A stretch of DNA of 8,730 nucleotides from assembly GCA_030433195.1 (NCBI GenBank), contig JAUIME010000185.1, forward strand, positions 1 through 8,730, read 5' to 3'. This DNA is from a bacterium (GTDB taxonomy: Bacteria; Planctomycetota; JACOTG01; JAUIME01). This document shows positions 4,631 to 8,730 of the stretch, one piece after another; position 1 is the first letter of the stretch; every line of letters starts with the position of its first letter. The translations under genes and the position numbers were made by a program. Under the pieces are notes generated by a model that worked only from the letters and a program-made list of their open reading frames with translations, was not told the origin of the DNA and searched no databases.

Positions 4631-7600
4631 TCAGGGCTCGAAAACGTGAAGGCGGTCGTCGCTCGATCCGACGTAGACGGCTCCGTAGGCGTGGTAGGGC
4701 GCCGATACCAGATCTCCTTCGGCGCGTGCCTGCCAAGCGATCTCGAAGTCGTTGCGGTCGAGCGCGACGAACTCGTTTCCTGAGGCCGCGAAGTACACCC
4801 GGTCGCCGAGGATCAGCGGCGGATGATGCGAGACCGAGCGGGCGCGGAACGACGCCGTCTCCTCTCCGTCGGCTCGCGTGAGCTTGCGGAACGTTCCGTC
4901 GGCCGCGCCGACGTAGACCGACGTCTCGTCGAACGCCGCGAAGCCGTGTGCGGGCCGCGAGATCTGCTTCGACCATCGAGGCTCGAACGACTCGAGATCC
5001 AACGCGAGGAACCTGCCGTCGCCGGTACCGACGACCATGATGTCGCCCTCGGGTGCCACGCTCGCCGAGAGCACTTCGTCGGCAACTTGGGCCTCTTGCA
5101 TCACGAGTCCGCTATGCGGGTCGAGTGCGAGGATCCACCCGCGCGACGTCACGCACGTGAGGCGTCGATCCTCGACGTGCGGCGTGGCGACCAGCGATCC
5201 TTGGAGCTTGCGAGTCCAAGCACGGGTGCCTGTTCGAGTGCGTACGGCGTAGAGGTTCCCCTTCGAGCATCCGAAGTACGTCGTCGACTCACCGACCCAC
5301 GGCGCCACCTTCACGAAGCCGGTCGCCGGGGCCTTCCACACCACCGTGCCGCGATCCCGCGAGAGGGCGTAGAGCTGCCGGTCGTTGGATCCGAAGTACA
5401 GTCGATCGCCGATCGCGAGCACGTCGCTTTCGACGTCGGCCAGCGGACCGAGACGCCGCTTCCAGGCGACCGTACCCGACGTGGGATCGACCGCCGCGAT
5501 CGACGCGTCGCGACTGGCGACGTAAAGCAAACCCTCCGCGGCCGCGGGACGGCCGACGATCGGCCCCTCCGCCTCGAACGCCTGCCGCGGCGTTCGGTAG
5601 AGGGGGACGGTGTACGAGGGACGCGAGAGATCCAAGCGGCGCGACGCGATCGATTCGTGCCCCGCGAGCGAGATCGAAACGTACGACTCCATGTTGGGGT
5701 CGACGAGCAGGGTGCAAGGAGTTTCGAACGGAGTGTCGATCCCCGCGAGTTCGACCTTCGCACCACTCGGGATCGTGTCGATCTCGAGAGGGATGCGCAC
5801 CATGCGGGCGAACGGGCTCTTGGGATACTCGTCGCGAAGCGTGTGACCGAGCTCGAAGCCCGCCGAGTAGTCGAGCCGTTCGATGGCCTCGCGGCTGCGT
5901 GCGTAGAGGTCCTCGGCTTCCGTCAAGTAGTCGAGCAAACGAACCTTCTGCGCCTCGAGATCGTGCTCCGCGACCCACGCCTGGCCGGGCGCCAGGTCGA
6001 TCGCCTTCTGGAGCTCCACGAGCGCAGCCTCGAGCTTGCCGGCCGAGATCCTGTCGAGCGCGACATCGAGGCGCGCCTGCGCGGCCTCCTCGCGATCCTT
6101 GCGCTGCAGCTCGGCGTCGACACGAGCGTGACGCGACTCGACCTGGAGTCGTCGCACTTCGTCGTCGGCGCTGCGCGCGGCGGGCGCGAATCGGAACTTC
6201 TCCGTCACGCCGCGCAGGCGTTGGAGCGAGTGTTGCCTTCCGCCCGGATCGGCCTTCGCGAGATCGAGCGACTCGTCGACGATGCGCTGCGCCTGCATCG
6301 AGTAGTAGGCATATCCACCGGCCGCCGCACCGACGAGCATCAAGAAGAGCACCAAGAGCGCGATGCGCCGATTGCGGCCCTTGCGATGCGTGCTCATGCG
6401 CTCGATCTTCTTGAGCTTCTCGGCGATGTCGAAACGCCGATGATCGAGCGAGAGGATCTTGCGATAGATACGCCGCGCGTCCTCGTATTCCCCGCGAGCG
6501 ACGAGGAAGCTCCCCAGACGCTCGTATTCGGCGATCGCCTCCGCGACGAGTCCTCGGCTCAAGAGGATCTCGATCATCTCGGACTTGATGCTCAGGTTGC
6601 CCTTCTCGATGACATCGAGCTTGCGCAACAACTCGACCGCTCGATTGGTATCGCCGCTCTCGATGAGCTTGCGCGACACGCCGATCGCCTCGTTGACGAG
6701 GTCCTTGGCCGTCGGTAGGGCGTGATCCTTGCAGTGTTCGACGTAGACCTCGAGCCGGCGCACGGCGATCGTCACGTCACCGGGCTGCAGCTCGGCCGCA
6801 TGCTCGAGATGACCGTAGGCCTCGACCACGTCGCCTTGGGCGAGGAGGATCTCCGACGCCGCCACGCGATTCTCCGCGGCGGCCGTGTGGTCGTCCAGCT
6901 TCTCGAGCGCACGCGCCATGAGCTCGAAGATCCGAGCATCGGCACCACCGCATTCCAGCGCGGTCGAGAGGTACTTGATCGCGAGGTCGACCTGGTTTCG
7001 CTTGAGCTGCCGCTCGCCGTGGCGGATCAGGTCTCCGAGTTGCAGCGGAACGATCCAGCCGCTTTCGGCGAGCTGATCGACCGTGCGGCACACCTCGTAT
7101 TCCGACAACGACGAGAGGCCGGCCACCTCTTCGAGGTTCCGCTGGCCGTCGACGAGCTCGAGGACGAGCTTCTGCATCCACGGGGAGGGCGCTCCCATCT
7201 CCTCGACTCGCTCGGCACACACATCGAAGATGATCTCGAGATTCGGGATCTTCTTGCACAGGATCGCCCACTCGTCGATTCGACGAGCGGCCTCCAAGAC
7301 GACCCGGTCGAGCGGAATGCCCAGGGGATCGAGCGTCGCGATTCCCCAGTGATCGAGCGGCTCGAAGGCCTCGGGGTGGAAGCGGAAGGTCGCGTCCTTG
7401 AGGAAGAAGAGCTGGTAGACCTCTTCTTCGATGCACTCTCGCAGACAGTCGACGAGCTTGATCTCGTCGACGATGTCCATCTCGTGGATCACGTCGACGG
7501 CGTTGCTTGCCGAGTTTCCGCACTCCGAAAGCGCGTGGTCGTACTGCTCGTGCGTGACGACGCTCTGATGCAGCAGGCGCGACAAGAGCGCTTCGCCGAG

Positions 7601-7798
7601 GGCGACGCCACTGCGCGCGAGCGTCACTCCGAACGAGTTGCAATAGAACAGTTCGACGACGTCCTCACCGTCCTGAAGCTCGAGGATTCCCTCGCTTCCG
7701 TTGCTCTGGAGCACTTGGAGCACGCTTGCCAAGTCGATGCGCTCCAGGTTTCCCTCGATGGTTCGCTGGTCGGATTCGAACTTCTCGACGACTCCCAT
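4631..7798 (-). CDS. Transmembrane PATAN/DUF4388-TPR-PEGA-PQQ propeller protein
   Basis: A 1055-residue protein. In order: PATAN/DUF4388 domain (about 11-135: GNLERIDLASVLQVLQSNG, then ILELQDGEDVVELFY, and a helical second half); a winged-helix-like segment (about 205-255: LEEVAGLSSLSEYEVCRTVDQLAESGWI); TPR-like helices (about 256-465); a basic stretch HRKGRNRR; one membrane helix (about 478-499); a charged coiled-coil and TPR region (about 505-660); a PEGA-like domain (about 668-735: IDTIPSGAKVELAG, TPCTLLVD); and PQQ/BamB-like repeats every ~40 residues from ~745 to the end, about eight with the last short. Positive residues before the helix place the N-terminal half in the cytoplasm and the propeller in the periplasm. 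PATAN domains occur in bacterial signalling and motility regulators. The start ATG at 7798 follows GAGGAGAGGG. The open frame to 7849 has no ribosome site. The winged helix may mediate protein contacts and not DNA binding. It is probably the first gene of the cluster and could be a scaffold or sensor for the GTPase. Confidence 0.88.
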   Translation of the reverse strand: MGVVEKFESDQRTIEGNLERIDLASVLQVLQSNGSEGILELQDGEDVVELFYCNSFGVTLARSGVALGEALLSRLLHQSVVTHEQYDHALSECGNSASNAVDVIHEMDIVDEIKLVDCLRECIEEEVYQLFFLKDATFRFHPEAFEPLDHWGIATLDPLGIPLDRVVLEAARRIDEWAILCKKIPNLEIIFDVCAERVEEMGAPSPWMQKLVLELVDGQRNLEEVAGLSSLSEYEVCRTVDQLAESGWIVPLQLGDLIRHGERQLKRNQVDLAIKYLSTALECGGADARIFELMARALEKLDDHTAAAENRVAASEILLAQGDVVEAYGHLEHAAELQPGDVTIAVRRLEVYVEHCKDHALPTAKDLVNEAIGVSRKLIESGDTNRAVELLRKLDVIEKGNLSIKSEMIEILLSRGLVAEAIAEYERLGSFLVARGEYEDARRIYRKILSLDHRRFDIAEKLKKIERMSTHRKGRNRRIALLVLFLMLVGAAAGGYAYYSMQAQRIVDESLDLAKADPGGRQHSLQRLRGVTEKFRFAPAARSADDEVRRLQVESRHARVDAELQRKDREEAAQARLDVALDRISAGKLEAALVELQKAIDLAPGQAWVAEHDLEAQKVRLLDYLTEAEDLYARSREAIERLDYSAGFELGHTLRDEYPKSPFARMVRIPLEIDTIPSGAKVELAGIDTPFETPCTLLVDPNMESYVSISLAGHESIASRRLDLSRPSYTVPLYRTPRQAFEAEGPIVGRPAAAEGLLYVASRDASIAAVDPTSGTVAWKRRLGPLADVESDVLAIGDRLYFGSNDRQLYALSRDRGTVVWKAPATGFVKVAPWVGESTTYFGCSKGNLYAVRTRTGTRAWTRKLQGSLVATPHVEDRRLTCVTSRGWILALDPHSGLVMQEAQVADEVLSASVAPEGDIMVVGTGDGRFLALDLESFEPRWSKQISRPAHGFAAFDETSVYVGAADGTFRKLTRADGEETASFRARSVSHHPPLILGDRVYFAASGNEFVALDRNDFEIAWQARAEGDLVSAPYHAYGAVYVGSSDDRLHVFEP

Positions 7799-7804
7799 GC
7801 GGGT

Positions 7805-7814
7805 CCCTCTCCTC
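7805..7814 (-). promoter_or_regulatory. Shine-Dalgarno fixing the start of the membrane propeller gene
   Basis: GAGGAGAGGG on the minus strand lies 6-10 nt before the ATG at 7798, depending on which register pairs. It favours that start over the in-frame codon at 7849, where the extra 17 residues would be uncharacteristic and no ribosome site is seen. Confidence 0.75.
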
Positions 7815-7877
7815 AGGCGTTGTGATGGACAGACGTGGATCTGGTCCACTATCGGGAGGGGGCAGTGCCGAGCTTTT

Positions 7878-7890
7878 GCGGAAATTCCGC
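7878..7890 (-). promoter_or_regulatory. Short palindrome upstream of the cluster (possible operator)
   Basis: GCGGAA-A-TTCCGC has perfect 6-bp arms with a 1-nt centre. It lies about 80 nt before the first start codon of the GTPase cluster, inside the 278-nt gap (7799-8076) where its promoter should be. A second, shorter inverted repeat (GTGGA/TCCAC, 7835-7849) lies closer to the gene. I see no good -35/-10 pair, no sigma-54 element and no strong terminator for the upstream gene in this gap. Confidence 0.25.
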
Positions 7891-8076
7891 GGAAAGCGTC
7901 CTCGTCTTCCCGAGCCCGCCCGGCACCCCCTCGAAAAGGAGATCACTCGAGGTCGACGACGATGCGACGTCAGGTCGAGGCGCGGTGACGAGTCGTCGTT
8001 CCGAGAAGGTGGGGAGAGGCCGCGGCGTGTTCGCGGGTCGCCACCGAGGGGCCTCGAGACGATTCTCGGGAGCGGA

Positions 8077-8730
8077 TTACTCGAAACCGCCCAGGCTCTT
8101 CTCGATCGCGGCGCGGACCGGGTGGTCGGGGTGGGCGAGGAAGAACTTCCGAAGATAGGCGCGAGCATCGTCGATGCGGTTCATCGCGCGGTAGGTGTCG
8201 ACGAGCAACAGCAGATAGTCGCTGTTGTCGGGCTCGAGCGAGAGCGCCTGTCGGGCGAACTCGAAGGCTCGCCTCGGATCTCGCTCGGGCCCCTCGCTCA
8301 CGAGTAAACGTGCGACTTCGCTCGCGGCGACGTGATCTTCGGGGCACGCTTCGACCGCGCGACGGTAGTCGGCGATGGCGGCGGGGAGGTCTCCATCGTT
8401 GCGGTGAATCATGGCGCGCTCTTTCAGGGCGCTGCAGTCGGTCGGATTCTTCGCGAGTCGTCGATCCAGGTCGTCGAGCGTGGGACCGGACGGCGCGCGG
8501 AGTCTCCCGAACAGGTTCCGCGCTCGGGTCGTCGCTCCGGCGAGCCCTGTCTCGATCGTCTCGACCTGGCGCTCGATCCCTTCGCCAATCGGGGCGAGCG
8601 TATCGTCATCCAACGGATTGAACCACTTCCAGATCGCCACCGCGTTCTCGTGCAGTCCGGCTGTGTTCTGATCCCACGCTAGCACGGCGGCCATCAGTCG
8701 TTCGGTCTCCGGGTCGAGCGGATCGAGGCC
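8077..8730 (-). CDS. TPR-repeat protein, C-terminal part (runs off right edge)
   Basis: The frame is open from the right edge to the TAA at 8077. 217 residues are visible and the N-terminus lies outside. The ATG at 8694 has only a distant GGAG, and the codons before it read as plausible protein (LDPLDPETERL), so it is more likely internal than the start. The N-terminal visible third holds hydrophobic and acidic helices (AAVLAWDQN, ENAVAIWKWFNPLDDD). From about 8450 downwards there are roughly three TPR-type repeats: CSALKERAMIHRNDGDLPAA with ADYRRAVEACPED, then AFEFARQALSLEPDNSDYL, then LLVDTYRAMNRIDDARAYL ending in AHPDHP. The protein ends LGGFE. TPRs mediate protein contacts, and the partner is unknown. 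It is followed by a 278-nt gap, so it may be transcribed separately from the GTPase cluster, although three of the next genes' products carry similar TPR or roadblock modules. Confidence 0.8.
   Translation of the reverse strand, partial: GLDPLDPETERLMAAVLAWDQNTAGLHENAVAIWKWFNPLDDDTLAPIGEGIERQVETIETGLAGATTRARNLFGRLRAPSGPTLDDLDRRLAKNPTDCSALKERAMIHRNDGDLPAAIADYRRAVEACPEDHVAASEVARLLVSEGPERDPRRAFEFARQALSLEPDNSDYLLLLVDTYRAMNRIDDARAYLRKFFLAHPDHPVRAAIEKSLGGFE

Noticed and set aside
5234..5320. Idea that the ~40-residue propeller repeats are recent DNA-level tandem duplications
   Set aside because: The repeats share only the structural pattern (Tyr-Ala-Leu-Asp, Gly, Trp positions). Their sequences are strongly diverged, as in ordinary propellers.
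4823..7825. Two long plus-strand open frames (4823-6718 and 6722-7825) opposite the propeller gene
   Set aside because: Their translations are rich in Arg, Asp, Glu and Leu, as expected for the reverse complement of the real gene. The minus-strand frame has a continuous domain architecture throughout.
7799..7849. N-terminal extension of the membrane propeller protein to an ATG at 7849
   Set aside because: It has no ribosome site. GAGGAGAGGG sits directly before the ATG at 7798, and the extension lies across the expected leader region.
7855..7875. Possible sigma-54 promoter (a CGGCAC element on the minus strand)
   Set aside because: The required GC element (TTGC-like) is missing at the right distance. 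CCTCC is found there instead.
8053..8070. Hairpin just after the stop of the right-edge TPR gene
   Set aside because: Only 5 bp pair (CGAGA/TCTCG) before an A-C mismatch on the transcribed strand, and no T run follows, so a terminator call is not justified.

Overview
The window is GC-rich, and every gene I can support lies on the minus strand. Read in transcription order (right to left), it holds the 3' part of a TPR protein (8077-8730, cut by the right edge). Next comes a five-gene cluster built around an MglA-type small GTPase (7798 down to 1383), then a long spacer, a small membrane-anchored or secreted protein (223-696), and the first 40 codons of an exported protein cut by the left edge (1-122). 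The plus strand carries several long open frames, but they mirror the minus-strand genes, have arginine-rich low-quality translations and look like antisense shadows. I see no tRNA, rRNA, CRISPR array, transposase or integration signature. The organism is a diderm bacterium with mgl-type polarity genes. MglA, MglB and PATAN/DUF4388 proteins are best known from Myxococcota, but also occur in other GC-rich phyla. The window alone does not fix the phylum.

Central cluster: 4631-7798 is a large single-pass membrane protein. It joins a cytoplasmic PATAN/DUF4388 domain, a winged-helix-like segment and TPRs to a periplasmic PEGA-like domain and a BamB-like PQQ beta-propeller. 3422-4537 is a TPR protein ending in a roadblock/LC7-like domain. 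3069-3425 is a stand-alone roadblock protein, coupled by an ATGA overlap. 1959-3035 is an MglA-type GTPase with an intact active site, a long basic Ala/Pro/Ser-rich linker and a C-terminal membrane helix. 1383-1895 is a clear MglB relative, the family that acts as GTPase-activating protein for MglA. Gaps between these genes are 93, -4, 33 and 63 nt, and a strong stem-loop follows the last gene at 1292-1322. This fits one transcription unit.

Interpretation: this looks like a membrane-fixed version of the MglA/MglB switch. In Myxococcus, MglA is soluble and MglB is its GAP. Here the GTPase carries its own tail anchor, three proteins in the cluster bear roadblock-type domains, and a transmembrane TPR/propeller protein could link the cytoplasmic switch to the periplasm. 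The membrane helices, domain order and motifs are readable from the sequence. The functional link is inference.

The spacer of almost 700 nt between the mglB-like gene and the small protein at 223-696 holds no convincing gene. It contains a cluster of short inverted repeats, one of which overlaps a possible promoter.
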